Source: Mangrovicoccus sp. HB161399 (lineage in GTDB: Bacteria; Pseudomonadota; Alphaproteobacteria; Rhodobacterales; Rhodobacteraceae). Taken from it: a DNA stretch of 32,089 nucleotides. Under the pieces are notes generated by a model that saw nothing but the letters and a program-made list of their open reading frames with translations, had not been told where the DNA came from and did no database searches. The DNA lies in the NCBI RefSeq assembly GCF_013184745.1, contig NZ_JAATVU010000067.1, positions 1 through 32,089 on the forward strand, written 5' to 3'. Shown here in pieces: positions 21,889 through 30,260 of this stretch (its first letter is position 1; each line of letters begins with the position of its first letter). The position numbers were made by a program, and so were the translations under genes.

Positions 21889-22419
21889 TCACACCGAAAG
21901 CGCACGGGCGAGCCAGGCCATGTCCGCATCCTCGAGCCCGAGCTCGACCAAATGGCGGTGCGTGTTCGCCAGGTAGTCGCGGTTCGGCCCCTTTTCGCCC
22001 TCGGCCCGGCCGATGATTCCCGCCTGCTCCTCCAGCGAGAGCCCGCCGGCATACTGGTGATGCGCCGGATCGACCACATAGGTCACCGCCTCGACGCTGC
22101 GCCCGTCGGTCAGCGACAGCGGCAGCCATTCCTCGCGGTATGCCGAGGAGATCAGCTCGCGCTCGCGCAGCGCCTCCAGCGCCGTTTCGCGCCCCTCCGC
22201 CGGCACGCGGAAGGCGACGCCCAGGCAGGACGCGCCCTCGGCGGCATCCAGCGCCAGGACGAGGCCGGGCGCCTCGGGGGTGCCGCGGTAATGGACGGAC
22301 CACATGCAGAAGGATCGGTGCCAGCCGTCGAGCCGGGCCAGCTGGCGCTCCGCGGGATCGAAGCAGGGGCTCCACAGCAGGGACCCGTAGCCGAAAACCC
22401 AGAGATCGCGTGTCGCCAT
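21889..22419 (-). CDS. ChaC-like gamma-glutamylcyclotransferase
   Basis: A 176-residue cytoplasmic enzyme of the ChaC family, which degrades glutathione to 5-oxoproline and Cys-Gly. The substrate-binding motif VFGYGSLLWSPCF is at residues 8-20. SFCMWSVHYRGTPEAPGLVLALD, the Glu-containing RELISSAYREEWLPL and the C-terminal GPNRDYLANTHRHLVELG block all match the family. The ATG at 22419 is correct because residues upstream in the same frame are basic and unconserved. It diverges from the DUF2125 gene (63 bases between the starts) and shares orientation with the ExbB-like pair, possibly by read-through. Confidence 0.92.
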   Translation of the reverse strand: MATRDLWVFGYGSLLWSPCFDPAERQLARLDGWHRSFCMWSVHYRGTPEAPGLVLALDAAEGASCLGVAFRVPAEGRETALEALRERELISSAYREEWLPLSLTDGRSVEAVTYVVDPAHHQYAGGLSLEEQAGIIGRAEGEKGPNRDYLANTHRHLVELGLEDADMAWLARALSV

Positions 22420-22482
22420 GGCGCTGGCCCTCCTTTGTCCCGACTTGTACACAGGGGGCCGACCGGGATGGAAGGGAGCCCC

Positions 22483-23487
22483 ATGAAATATCTGCTCGCT
22501 GCAATTCTCGCCGCGGCCCTCGGCTGGGGCGGCTACTGGCTCTACGGGGCGCATGCCACCGAAAGCGCGGTCCGCAACTGGTTCGACCAGCGCGAGGCCG
22601 AGGCCTGGGTGGCGAACTACGCCTCGATCGACACGTCGGGCTTCCCCAACCGCTTCGACACGACGATCGCCTCGCCCGAACTGGCCGATCCCCGGACCGG
22701 GGTGGCCTGGTCGGCGGAGTTCATCCAGCTGCTGTCGCTGAGCTACAAGCCGAACCACCTGATCGCCGTCTGGCCGCACGAGCAGCGCCTCGCCACGCCG
22801 CTGGAGACGATCACCATGACGACCTCCGACCTGCGCGGCAGCCTGGTGGTCAATCCGCTGGCGAAGATGGCGATCCAGCGGACGACGATCGAGGGCAAGG
22901 ACATCGCCCTGTCCTCGACGCTCGACTGGCAGGCCACGGCCTCGGCGATGCAGCTGGCGATGCGCCGGACGGACGCGGAGCAGCCGACCTACGACATCGC
23001 GCTGTCGCTTTCCGAGGTGACGCCGCCGGCCTTCCTGTCCCGGCTGGTGGAGCGCGCCGGGCTGGAACCGGGGGCGCTCGGCACTGCCGAGATCGACGCG
23101 ACGGTCGCCTTCGACGCGCCCTGGGATCTCGACGCGCTGGAAACCGCGCGGCCGCAGCCCCGCCATATCGACCTGAAGCGGTCGCGCGCGGGCTGGGGCG
23201 AACTGGAGCTGCAGGCGAAGGGCAAGCTGGACGTGGATGCCGAGGGCGTGCCCGAGGGCGAGGTGACGATCCGCGCCACCAACTGGAAGGCGATGCTGAA
23301 GGTCGCGAAGGAAAGCGGCGCGATCAACCCCGATCTGGCGGGCCTGATCGAGGGCGGGCTGAACCTGCTGGCGCGGATGGGCGGCAACGGCGACTCCATC
23401 GACGTGCCGCTGTCCTTCAAGGACGGGCGGATGGCGCTCGGCGGGGTGGTCCCGCTCGGCGCCGCGCCGCGGATCGTGCTGCGCTGA
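22483..23487 (+). CDS. DUF2125 family protein
   Basis: A 334-residue protein of unknown function, typical of Alphaproteobacteria. A signal peptide or signal anchor (MKYLLAAILAAALGWGGYWL, 1-20) is followed by the family opening ESAVRNWFDQREAEAWVANY and DTSGFPNRFDTTI. The rest is beta-rich, with VAFDAPWDLDALE and a C-terminal DGRMALGGVVPLGAAPRI block, and is expected in the periplasm or attached to the inner membrane. AAGGGA (22472-22477) supports the ATG at 22483; an in-frame ATG at 22468 has no ribosome binding site. It converges with the extensin-like gene, its stop lying 10 bases from that gene's stop. Confidence 0.88.
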   Translation: MKYLLAAILAAALGWGGYWLYGAHATESAVRNWFDQREAEAWVANYASIDTSGFPNRFDTTIASPELADPRTGVAWSAEFIQLLSLSYKPNHLIAVWPHEQRLATPLETITMTTSDLRGSLVVNPLAKMAIQRTTIEGKDIALSSTLDWQATASAMQLAMRRTDAEQPTYDIALSLSEVTPPAFLSRLVERAGLEPGALGTAEIDATVAFDAPWDLDALETARPQPRHIDLKRSRAGWGELELQAKGKLDVDAEGVPEGEVTIRATNWKAMLKVAKESGAINPDLAGLIEGGLNLLARMGGNGDSIDVPLSFKDGRMALGGVVPLGAAPRIVLR

Positions 23488-23503
23488 GCCCTAGGGCTCA
23501 GCG
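23482..23503. repeat. Perfect 22-base palindrome spanning two convergent stop codons
   Basis: The half-site CGCTGAGCCCT (23482-23492) is followed directly by its reverse complement (23493-23503). As RNA it gives a 9-bp stem with a CTAG loop on either strand. Both genes end in CGC TGA, so each contributes one arm. No T-tract follows on either strand. Confidence 0.7.
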
Positions 23504-24094
23504 GCAATAGGGCCCGGAGCGGTAGCTGGCCGTGTCCAGGTGGAAATGGTTGGCATGGTGCCGGTCCGAGCGCGGGCCCAGCACCGTGCCGAAGATCCCG
23601 CAGGCCGCCTCGTGCAGCGCATGCAGCAGCGGCCCTTCGGAGCGCGTGCTCCAGTCTTCCAGCACGGTGATCTCGCTGCCGTCGCGCAGGGTGAAGCCGC
23701 CGATATCGACCGCCCTGCCCCGCCCGTGTTCCGACATCTTGGCGCCGCGGACATTGTTGCGCGGGCGGCAGGAATAGCTGGCCATCACCTTCAGCTCGGC
23801 CACGCCGCCGCCGCGGCGGCCGACCGCCGGGCGCAGCCCCTGGCTGACCCAGCTGTCCAGCGCCTTCGCCGTCGAGCAGTCCATGGTGGCCGGGGCGGAC
23901 AGCGGCACGCCCGAAACCGAAAGCACCCGCACGCCGTCCGACAGTCCGCAGGACCCGCCCGAGGAGATCGGCGGCGCAAGCTCGCCCAGGATCGAGGTCG
24001 AGCCGCAGAGCCGCTGGCCCTCGAGCTGCGGTTCCTCCTTGCCCGAGCCGCAGGCGGCCAGGACGAGGCAGAGCCCCAATGCGCGGCGCCTCAT
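23498..24094 (-). CDS. Extensin-like family lipoprotein
   Basis: A 198-residue envelope protein. The N-terminus [19 protein letters not shown] is a lipoprotein signal with lipobox LAAC (Cys15). The extensin-like C-terminal domain (about 85-198) has SYSCRPRNN, AKMSEHGRGRAVDIGGF, with the SEHxxGxAxDI pattern, and a closing HHANHFHLD block with paired His; these resemble the metal-binding residues of D-Ala-D-Ala peptidase-like folds. A role in peptidoglycan processing is an inference. The ATG overlaps the tyrA stop as ATGA, so it is the third gene of a coupled operon. Confidence 0.88.
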   Translation of the reverse strand: MRRRALGLCLVLAACGSGKEEPQLEGQRLCGSTSILGELAPPISSGGSCGLSDGVRVLSVSGVPLSAPATMDCSTAKALDSWVSQGLRPAVGRRGGGVAELKVMASYSCRPRNNVRGAKMSEHGRGRAVDIGGFTLRDGSEITVLEDWSTRSEGPLLHALHEAACGIFGTVLGPRSDRHHANHFHLDTASYRSGPYCR

Positions 24095-25017
24095 TCGCCG
24101 GGCTGTCGCTTGGCGCGGCCGAAATCCGGCGCGGCCGTGTCCTGCCCGGCATCGATGATGCCCTTGCGGATCGCGCGGGTGCGCGTGAAATAGTCGAACA
24201 GCAAGTCCCCGTCCCCTGTGCGGATGGCCCGCTGCAAGGCAAACAGCTCTTCGGTGAAGCGGCCAAGGATCTCCAGAGTCGCATCCCTGTTGTTCAGGAA
24301 GACGTCCCGCCACATGGTCGGATCCGAGGCCGCGATCCGGGTGAAGTCGCGGAAGCCCGCGGCCGAGAACTTGATCACCTCCTGGTCGGTGACGCGGCGC
24401 AGGTCGTCGGCCACGCCCACCATCGTGTAGGCGATCAGGTGCGGCGCGTGGGAGATCACCGCGCAGACCAGGTCATGGTGGTCGGGCTCCATCTCCTCGA
24501 CATTGGCGCCCATGCCGGTCCAGAGCGCGCGCAGCTTGCGCAGCGCCTCCGGGTCGCAGCCCTCGGGCGGCAGCAGCAGGCACCAGCGCCCGTCGAAAAG
24601 CTCGGCGAAACCGGCGCGGGGACCGGAATATTCCGTGCCCGCCATCGGGTGCCCCGGGATGAAGGTCACATCGGGGGACAGGTGCGGCGCCACCGCGTCG
24701 ATCACCGAGCGCTTGACCGAACCGACATCGGTGACGGTCGTGCCGGGGCGCAGGTGCGGGCCGATCTGCTCCGCCACCTGTCCCATCGCGCCGACCGGTA
24801 CGCAGAGCGCCACGAGTTCGGCATCCCGGACGGCCTCTTCCGCCGACCCGGCCAGCAGGTCGCAGAGCCCGTCCTCGCGCGCCATCTCCATGTGCGCGGC
24901 GCTGGCATCGTAGCCGATCACCGTCCCGGCCAGCCCGGCCCGGCGCATCGCGTGGATCATCGAGGAGGCGATCAGGCCCAGCCCGATCACCGCGACGCGG
25001 CCGTAGATCTGGGTCAT
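24091..25017 (-). CDS. tyrA: Prephenate/arogenate (cyclohexadienyl) dehydrogenase family protein
   Basis: An NAD(P)-dependent enzyme of tyrosine synthesis, 308 residues. The Rossmann motif is [17 protein letters not shown], with Ala in place of the third Gly of GxGxxG, a common variant in this family. Conserved blocks are [25 protein letters not shown], the helical region [13 protein letters not shown] and [22 protein letters not shown]. No chorismate mutase or ACT domain is fused. It overlaps hisC upstream and the extensin-like gene downstream, each by ATGA. In Zymomonas mobilis a cyclohexadienyl dehydrogenase gene is likewise next to a hisC-type gene, which supports a shared role in tyrosine synthesis. 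Confidence 0.93.
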   Translation of the reverse strand: MTQIYGRVAVIGLGLIASSMIHAMRRAGLAGTVIGYDASAAHMEMAREDGLCDLLAGSAEEAVRDAELVALCVPVGAMGQVAEQIGPHLRPGTTVTDVGSVKRSVIDAVAPHLSPDVTFIPGHPMAGTEYSGPRAGFAELFDGRWCLLLPPEGCDPEALRKLRALWTGMGANVEEMEPDHHDLVCAVISHAPHLIAYTMVGVADDLRRVTDQEVIKFSAAGFRDFTRIAASDPTMWRDVFLNNRDATLEILGRFTEELFALQRAIRTGDGDLLFDYFTRTRAIRKGIIDAGQDTAAPDFGRAKRQPGE

Positions 25018-26105
25018 GTCCCGCGCTGCTCCGCCTTGAAGGCCGCGACGGCCTCGGCCACGAGGCGGCAGGAGCGCTCGTCGCCGATGGTGATGCGCAG
25101 GCAGTTCGGCAGGCCGTAGCCCGCCACCTGCCGCACGATCAGGCCGCGGGACTTCAGGAAGGCGTCGCAGGCCACCGCTTCGCCGCGGTCGGCGAAGCGC
25201 GCCAGGATGAAATTGGCGCAGGACGTGTCCGAGTGAATGCCGAGATCCGCCAGCGCCTGGGCCAGCCAGCCGCGCAGGCGGCTGTTCTCGGCCAGGCATT
25301 TGGCGGCGAAGTCGCGGTCGCGGATCGCGGCCTCGGCAGCGGCGAGCTGGCATTCGCCAAGGTTGAACGGCCCGCGGATGCGGTTCAGGACATCGATGAT
25401 CTCCTTCTGCGCATAGCCCCAGCCGATGCGCAGCCCGCCCAGGCCGTAGAGCTTGGAGAAGGTGCGGGTCATCACCACGTTCGGGTGCAGGTCGACGAGC
25501 GAGGCGCCGCCGTCATAGCCGTCGACGAACTCGGCATAGGCGCCGTCGAGCACCAGGATGACATTTTCCGGCAGGCCCGCGGCCAGCTTGGCCAGCTCGT
25601 TGCCGCCGATCATCGTGCCGGTCGGGTTGTTGGGGTTGGCGATGAAGGCCAGCTTGGTGCGTTCGGTCACGCCCGCGAGCAGCGCATCGACGTCGGTGAC
25701 GCGCTCGCGCTCGGCAACCGAGACGCTCGACGCCCCGGCGGCCAGCGCCGAGATGCGGTACATCGAGAAGCCGTGCTCGGTCTGCAGCACCTCGTCGCCC
25801 GGCCCGGCATAGGCCTGGCAGAGCAGGTTTATGATCTCGTCCGACCCCACGCCGCAGATGATCCGCGCCGGGTCGAGCCCGTGCACCTCGCCGATCGCGG
25901 CGCGCAGCTCCGCATGGTCGGTGGACGGATAGCGGTGCAGGTTGGCCGCCGCCGCCCGGAACGCCTCGGCCGCCTTCGGCGAAGGACCGTAGGGGTTCTC
26001 GTTCGAGCTGAGCTTGATGACCTCGGAGACGCCCTCGACCTTGGACTGCCCGCTCTCGTAGAGCGCGATCTCCATGATCCCGGGCTGCGGCACGATCTGC
26101 GTCAT
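25014..26105 (-). CDS. hisC: Histidinol-phosphate aminotransferase
   Basis: A fold-type I PLP aminotransferase of 363 residues. [14 protein letters not shown] (the family start signature), [13 protein letters not shown], the Asp/Tyr of [13 protein letters not shown] and the Schiff-base lysine Lys218 in [17 protein letters not shown] are visible, and the C-terminal [13 protein letters not shown] holds the carboxylate-binding Arg. It converts imidazole acetol phosphate to histidinol phosphate, and being translationally coupled to tyrA it may also transaminate prephenate or hydroxyphenylpyruvate (inference). The ATG at 26105 follows GGAAGGAG. An upstream in-frame ATG at 26177 is not supported. 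No other his gene is adjacent. Confidence 0.95.
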   Translation of the reverse strand: MTQIVPQPGIMEIALYESGQSKVEGVSEVIKLSSNENPYGPSPKAAEAFRAAAANLHRYPSTDHAELRAAIGEVHGLDPARIICGVGSDEIINLLCQAYAGPGDEVLQTEHGFSMYRISALAAGASSVSVAERERVTDVDALLAGVTERTKLAFIANPNNPTGTMIGGNELAKLAAGLPENVILVLDGAYAEFVDGYDGGASLVDLHPNVVMTRTFSKLYGLGGLRIGWGYAQKEIIDVLNRIRGPFNLGECQLAAAEAAIRDRDFAAKCLAENSRLRGWLAQALADLGIHSDTSCANFILARFADRGEAVACDAFLKSRGLIVRQVAGYGLPNCLRITIGDERSCRLVAEAVAAFKAEQRGT

Positions 26106-26226
26106 TGGCGGCTCCTTCCGCCGGCCGGGGCCACCCGGACGGCCTGCTTCGTTTGGCCGGCCGCGGGGGGCCGGCATCGCGCCGGATTTAGCCGCCGCCG
26201 CGCGCCAAGGCCAGAGCCAACCGCGC

Positions 26227-26799
26227 CTAGCGGGCGAAACTCAGCACGAATGACACCGGGACCACCGGCTGGATCGAGTCGAGCCCGGCCAGTTCGCGCA
26301 GCTTGGCGAGGCCCTCGGGGAAATCCAGCTCCGCGGCATCGACGATCAGCGGCACCAGCGAGGCGACGACGACGCGGTCCTCGCCCGCGCGGGTCACCAG
26401 CACGGCCGAGTCGTAATCCGAGCCGGTGCCGTTGACCGACAGCGACAGCGGCAGCTCCATCCTGGCCGAGCCGCCCGGGGCGATCTCCGCCAGGGCGTCG
26501 AGGTCGACCTGCGCCGTCACCGTGGCCTTGGGAAAGACATCGACCTTGAACAGCAGGTCGCGCACCCGCTGGTTGCGGATGTCGATGCCGGTCTCGACCG
26601 AAGCGAGGTTGATGTCGACTGTGACTTCGCCGCTGTCGGACACGCCGCCGGAAAGGTCCGAGAAGCTGTTGGCCTCGGCAATGTCGCCGTTCTTCATGCT
26701 GACATAGCTGACGGCGGATCCGGCCGGGTCGAGGTCCCAGGCAAGGGCGGCGCAGGGCAGGGCAAGAGCGGCAACAAGAACTGCGGAAAACGGGGTCAT
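26227..26799 (-). CDS. YceI family periplasmic protein
   Basis: A 190-residue exported protein with signal peptide [20 protein letters not shown] (1-20) and a YceI/lipocalin-like beta-barrel: [40 protein letters not shown] and [21 protein letters not shown] match the family's S/T-x-F...D-x-R-N-x-R-D pattern. Relatives bind polyisoprenoids or amphiphiles in the periplasm; the ligand here is unknown. The ATG at 26799 is preceded by AAAGG. A GC-rich spacer of 121 bases, with the stem GCCGGCC/GGCCGGC (26156-26162 with 26169-26175), separates it from hisC. Confidence 0.88.
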   Translation of the reverse strand: MTPFSAVLVAALALPCAALAWDLDPAGSAVSYVSMKNGDIAEANSFSDLSGGVSDSGEVTVDINLASVETGIDIRNQRVRDLLFKVDVFPKATVTAQVDLDALAEIAPGGSARMELPLSLSVNGTGSDYDSAVLVTRAGEDRVVVASLVPLIVDAAELDFPEGLAKLRELAGLDSIQPVVPVSFVLSFAR

Positions 26800-26873
26800 G
26801 TTTGATGCCTTTCGGTGGAGCGCGGAATGATGCGCACCTCCAGTCCTTACCCCATCCCCGGCCGTTCCGGAAA

Positions 26874-26905
26874 CGCAAAGCGCCGCGTCCCGGAAGGACG
26901 CGGCG
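26874..26905 (-). terminator. Terminator downstream of rpsD
   Basis: A perfect 10-bp stem, CGCCGCGTCC (26881-26890) with GGACGCGGCG (26896-26905), and a five-base loop. Read leftward it is followed by CTTTGCGTTT. It lies 25 bases past the rpsD stop. Confidence 0.7.
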
Positions 26906-26930
26906 CCGGAAGTCATCGCGCGGAACTGGA

Positions 26931-27551
26931 TCAGTTCTGTGCGTAGTATTCGATGACGAGGTTCGGTTCCATGATGACCGGGTACGGCACGTCGGCCAGG
27001 CCCGGGGTCCGCACGAAGGTGGCGGTCATCTTGGAGTGGTCGGCCTCGATGTAGTCCGGAACGTCACGCTCGGACAGCTGCACGGCCTCGAGAAGGACGG
27101 CCAGCTGCTTGGACTTGTCGCGGACGGAAATCACGTCGCCTTCCGACACGCGGTAGGACGCGATGTTCACGCGCTTGCCGTTCACTTCGACATGGCCGTG
27201 GTTCACGAACTGGCGCGCGGCGAAGATGGTGGCCACGAACTTGGCGCGGTAGACGACGGCGTCCAGGCGGCGCTCCAGCAGGCCGATCAGGTTCTCGCCG
27301 GTGTCGCCCTTGACGCGCTCGGCTTCGGCGTAGATGCGGCGGAACTGCTTCTCGGTCAGGTCGCCGTAGTAGCCTTTCAGCTTCTGCTTCGCGCGCAGCT
27401 GCAGGCCGAAGTCGGACATCTTGCCCTTGCGGCGCTGGCCGTGCTGGCCCGGGCCGTATTCGCGGCGGTTGACCGGGGACTTCGGACGGCCCCAGATGTT
27501 TTCGCCCATGCGGCGGTCGATCTTGTACTTGGCAGACGTGCGTTTCGTCAC
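26931..27551 (-). CDS. rpsD: 30S ribosomal protein S4
   Basis: Primary binder of the 16S rRNA 5' domain; 206 residues, the normal length. The N-terminal part ([17 protein letters not shown]) has the alphaproteobacterial form without the zinc-binding cysteines. The S4 RNA-binding domain (about 94-156) is [19 protein letters not shown] followed by [21 protein letters not shown]. The start is GTG at 27551 with AAGGAG about 7 bases upstream; the frame upstream is unrelated. It stands alone, outside a ribosomal operon, which is normal for the group. A promoter and a leader of about 145 bases lie upstream. Confidence 0.98.
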   Translation of the reverse strand: MTKRTSAKYKIDRRMGENIWGRPKSPVNRREYGPGQHGQRRKGKMSDFGLQLRAKQKLKGYYGDLTEKQFRRIYAEAERVKGDTGENLIGLLERRLDAVVYRAKFVATIFAARQFVNHGHVEVNGKRVNIASYRVSEGDVISVRDKSKQLAVLLEAVQLSERDVPDYIEADHSKMTATFVRTPGLADVPYPVIMEPNLVIEYYAQN

Positions 27552-27680
27552 GGCTGATCTCCTTCTGATGCCCCTTGCGGAGCGGATTGTCGAAGGGCGT
27601 TGTCCTCCTGCCGCGCCCCCCGGGTTTGCTGGGAGACGGGCCGACAGGCATCCCCTTGCGGGGGCCGCCAACACCAAATG

Positions 27681-27698
27681 CCCGGCACGGATGCCGGG
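27681..27698 (-). promoter_or_regulatory. Hairpin at the predicted 5' end of the rpsD mRNA
   Basis: CCCGGCA (27681-27687) and TGCCGGG (27692-27698) form a 7-bp stem with a four-base loop. From the promoter at 27706-27734, transcription should begin near 27699, so the hairpin would be at the very 5' end of the RNA. It may protect the mRNA, or act in S4 feedback; both are inferences. Confidence 0.4.
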
Positions 27699-27705
27699 AT
27701 GGCGC

Positions 27706-27734
27706 GCTCTACCGTCGCCGCGGGACGGAGTCAA
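27706..27734 (-). promoter_or_regulatory. Probable rpsD promoter
   Basis: Read leftward: TTGACT (27734-27729), exactly 17 bases, TAGAGC (27711-27706). The -35 is near-consensus and the spacing ideal. It gives a leader of about 148 bases ahead of the rpsD GTG. Confidence 0.6.
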
Positions 27735-27985
27735 GCGCCGAACCGGCTGCCGCGCCCGGCCTTGCGGGCCCCGCCCGGCAAGGCTGGCGGAGGGGCCAGA
27801 AGCGGCGCGCCGCCAGATCGCCATGAAAGGGAACGATCGCCGCCGTCGCCCTGCGGCAGAGGCCCTCTGCGGCGCCCCGGGCAGCCCTGGCCCCCGGGAC
27901 AAGCCGGAGACGCCGACGGCGCCGCACCGGTCCTTCCGCGACCGGCAGCAGGACCTTCCCGGGGCCGGGGGCTGCGCCGGCCCCG

Positions 27986-28876
27986 TCAGAACCGCCAGTT
28001 CACATGGATCGAACCGACTACCTGGCCCTCGGGCTGCGCCTCGAATTCCTCGCTGAGCCAGGTGACGCCGTAGAACACCTGCTTGCCCTTGCCCCAGCGC
28101 CAGAGCCCGCCGGCCCGCGCGCGGTAGCGGATGTCGGTCAGGTCGTAGCCCCGGCTTTCCGGCAGGTAGCTCGACCGCGTGACATGGGCGGCATCCGCGC
28201 CGACGGTCAGGCCGAAGCCGCGGGCATCGAGATGCGTCGCGGGAATCAGCAGGCCGGTCGTGGTGTCGCGGATCGGCAGCGCACCGCGCCCGGCCGGGCC
28301 GCACACCAGGTCGCCGCCGAAGCGCAGCAGCGTCTCCACCCCGGCCTGGGCCTGGCCGAACAGCACGGCCTGGCCGGACTGGCCAAGCGGGATGCTGCGC
28401 GAGCCCGTGATCATCAGCGTCGGATGCAGCCCGTCGCCGATCTGGTCCTGCCGCACCGCATCGCTTGGCCGTTCGCCCGCGGGATGGAAACGCCTGAGCG
28501 CATCGTCATAGCCGGTGGAAGGCCCCACCCCGACGAGGTCGAGGCCGAAATGCAGGCTGCTGGCCGCGCCCAGCATGTAGCCATGAAGGCCGAGGCTGAT
28601 GACCCCTGCCAGCGGCCGGTCGTCCGGAGCGGGATGGGCCAGGCTTGCCGGGGTCAGCACCTCGGTGAAGAACCGCAGCTCCACCAGATCGGGCCCCGCC
28701 TGTCCGGCGCCGGGCTCCATCAGCACGCCGACCTGATAGCTGTTGGTGTGCCAGCGGTCGTGCCGGTCGCCGAAATAGTCGTTGGTCAGCAGCCGCGCCA
28801 TGCCGACGGCTTCCCAGGCCGCGGCCGGCCCGGCGGCGAGCAGCAGCCCCAAGAGACAGAACCGGAGAATTGCCAT
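27986..28876 (-). CDS. LpxR-like outer membrane protein (DUF2219)
   Basis: A 296-residue protein with signal peptide [20 protein letters not shown] (1-20). The mature part opens with [21 protein letters not shown], fitting the LpxR pattern of Asn-Asp near the first strand followed by a T-N-G/S-x-x-x-G strand. [17 protein letters not shown] matches the LpxR segment that holds the active-site region, and the C-terminus [11 protein letters not shown] ends in Phe, as outer-membrane barrels do. LpxR removes the 3'-acyloxyacyl group of lipid A. Whether this protein deacylates lipid A is uncertain; the strand with the catalytic His is not unambiguous here. GGGAAGG precedes the ATG. DUF2147 lies 86 bases upstream on the same strand. 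Confidence 0.78.
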   Translation of the reverse strand: MAILRFCLLGLLLAAGPAAAWEAVGMARLLTNDYFGDRHDRWHTNSYQVGVLMEPGAGQAGPDLVELRFFTEVLTPASLAHPAPDDRPLAGVISLGLHGYMLGAASSLHFGLDLVGVGPSTGYDDALRRFHPAGERPSDAVRQDQIGDGLHPTLMITGSRSIPLGQSGQAVLFGQAQAGVETLLRFGGDLVCGPAGRGALPIRDTTTGLLIPATHLDARGFGLTVGADAAHVTRSSYLPESRGYDLTDIRYRARAGGLWRWGKGKQVFYGVTWLSEEFEAQPEGQVVGSIHVNWRF

Positions 28877-28962
28877 CGCGCCTTCCCGAAATCCCGCCGC
28901 CAACCTGCGGCGCGGGGCATCCTGCGGCGACGAATCTTTCAGCCGGGTTAACCATGGCGCAG

Positions 28963-29343
28963 CTAGCGCAGCCGCCGCCAGCTCTGGGCGACGCAGAACG
29001 GCCCGACGCAGCCCGAGACGTCCAGCACGTCGCCATGCAGCACCATCTTGGAGCGGAAGGTCTTGTCGCGCTGCGGATCCCAGATCTGGCCCTGGCCGTA
29101 GCGCCCGCCGCCTTCGGGCTGCATGTCCCAGACGATCGGCCTCCCCACCGCCTGCGAGTCGCGCCTGCTGCCGTCGGCGTTGAACGCCTCCTGCAGCGTG
29201 CCGCAGAGTTCGGCCCCGCAGGCGGCGATGCGGACATGGCCGAAGGCGCCGTCCTTGCCCGGCTCGGTCTTCCACAGCCCTTCCGCCGGGTCGGCAAGCA
29301 CCGGCCCCGCCGCCGCGATGGCCGCGCAGATAAGGTATCTCAT
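28963..29343 (-). CDS. DUF2147 family exported protein
   Basis: A 126-residue protein with signal peptide [17 protein letters not shown] (1-17) and the family opening [28 protein letters not shown], with paired Cys, [34 protein letters not shown] (about residues 67-100) and the closing [21 protein letters not shown] block fit DUF2147, a small secreted beta-barrel family of unknown function. The four Cys could form two disulfides. GGAGGAG lies ahead of the ATG at 29343. It diverges from hisA, with 121 bases between the starts. Confidence 0.88.
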   Translation of the reverse strand: MRYLICAAIAAAGPVLADPAEGLWKTEPGKDGAFGHVRIAACGAELCGTLQEAFNADGSRRDSQAVGRPIVWDMQPEGGGRYGQGQIWDPQRDKTFRSKMVLHGDVLDVSGCVGPFCVAQSWRRLR

Positions 29344-29464
29344 GATGTCTCCTCCCGCCTCCAGCACGCCCGCGCGGGGCGCTCCGGTCAAGCGGAACCT
29401 CGCGTCGCTTGGCTTCGCGGCCGGGACATGGCATGGGGGCGCGGCAATCACGAAAGGAGCGGCC

Positions 29465-30187
29465 ATGATCCTCTATCCCGCCATCGACCTGAAGGACGGC
29501 AACTGCGTCCGGCTCTTCAAGGGCGACATGGAGCAGGCCACCGTGTTCAGCGACGATCCGGCGGCACAGGCGAAGGCCTTCGTCGATGCGGGCTGCGACT
29601 GGCTGCACCTCGTCGACCTGAACGGCGCCTTCGCGGGCGAACCGGTCAATGCCGCGCCGGTGGAGGCGATCCTGGCCGCCTGCAAGGTCCCGGCCCAGCT
29701 CGGCGGCGGCATCCGCGACATGAAGACGATCGGGACCTGGCTGGAGAAGGGCCTGGCCCGGGTGATCCTCGGCACCGTCGCGGTGGAGAACCCGGCGCTG
29801 GTGCGCGAGGCGGCGAAGGCCTTTCCGGGACAGGTGGCGGTCGGGCTCGACGCGCGCAACGGCAAGGTCGCGACCCGCGGCTGGGCCGAGGAAACCGAGA
29901 TCGAGGTCACGGACCTCGCGAAGGATTTCGAGGACGCGGGCATCGCCGCGATCATCTATACCGACATCAACCGCGACGGCGCGATGCAGGGCCCGAACAT
30001 CGAGGCGACCGCCGCGCTGGCCCGCGCCGTGTCGATCCCTGTGATCGCCTCGGGCGGGGTGTCCTCGCTCGCAGACCTGATCGCGCTGCGCGATTGCGGC
30101 GTGCAGCTCGACGGGGCGATTTCGGGCCGCGCGCTCTATGACGGGGCGATCGACCTCGGCGACGCGCTGGCCGCGCTGAAGGGCTGA
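29465..30187 (+). CDS. hisA: Phosphoribosylformimino-5-aminoimidazole carboxamide ribotide isomerase
   Basis: Catalyses the fourth step of histidine synthesis, the Amadori rearrangement of ProFAR to PRFAR. A 240-residue TIM barrel of normal length. Catalytic Asp8 is in YPAIDLKDG and Asp129 in [15 protein letters not shown]. The two phosphate-binding loops are QLGGGIRD with VILGTVAV and, in the C-terminal half, [14 protein letters not shown] with [16 protein letters not shown] (29454-29459) lies five bases before the ATG. Neither hisH nor hisF is adjacent: DUF2147 diverges upstream, and a Hint gene and an IS remnant follow, so the gene is separated from its usual neighbours. Confidence 0.97.
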   Translation: MILYPAIDLKDGNCVRLFKGDMEQATVFSDDPAAQAKAFVDAGCDWLHLVDLNGAFAGEPVNAAPVEAILAACKVPAQLGGGIRDMKTIGTWLEKGLARVILGTVAVENPALVREAAKAFPGQVAVGLDARNGKVATRGWAEETEIEVTDLAKDFEDAGIAAIIYTDINRDGAMQGPNIEATAALARAVSIPVIASGGVSSLADLIALRDCGVQLDGAISGRALYDGAIDLGDALAALKG

Positions 30188-30215
30188 AAGCGGCACAGGC
30201 TTAACCCGGCAGAAA

Positions 30216-30260
30216 CCATGGCACCTCCAGAACATGCGCGTTCGAGGAGGTGCCGGATGG
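30216..30260 (+). promoter_or_regulatory. Hairpin burying the ribosome binding site and start codon of the Hint gene
   Basis: GGCACCTCC (30220-30228) pairs perfectly with GGAGGTGCC (30246-30254), which contains the ribosome binding site. Above it, GAAC (30230-30233) pairs with GTTC (30240-30243) around ATGCGC. Below it, after bulged GG, CCAT (30216-30219) pairs with ATGG (30257-30260), the start codon. No T-tract follows, so it is not a normal terminator. Confidence 0.65.

Larger units (their letters stand above)
27552..27985. other. Gene-free spacer with the rpsD promoter and leader
   Basis: These 434 bases contain the rpsD ribosome binding site, leader and promoter (27552-27734). The remainder, 27735-27985, is very GC-rich and has GGGGCCGG/CCGGCCCC (27961-27968 with 27977-27984), a stem at the end of the LpxR-like gene without a T-tract. 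No open frame in it has recognisable protein character. Confidence 0.55.

Noticed and set aside
26156-26175. GC stem between the YceI gene and hisC as a terminator
   Set aside because: The stem is perfect for 7 bp, but no T-tract follows in the YceI direction; in this GC-rich spacer it could be chance.
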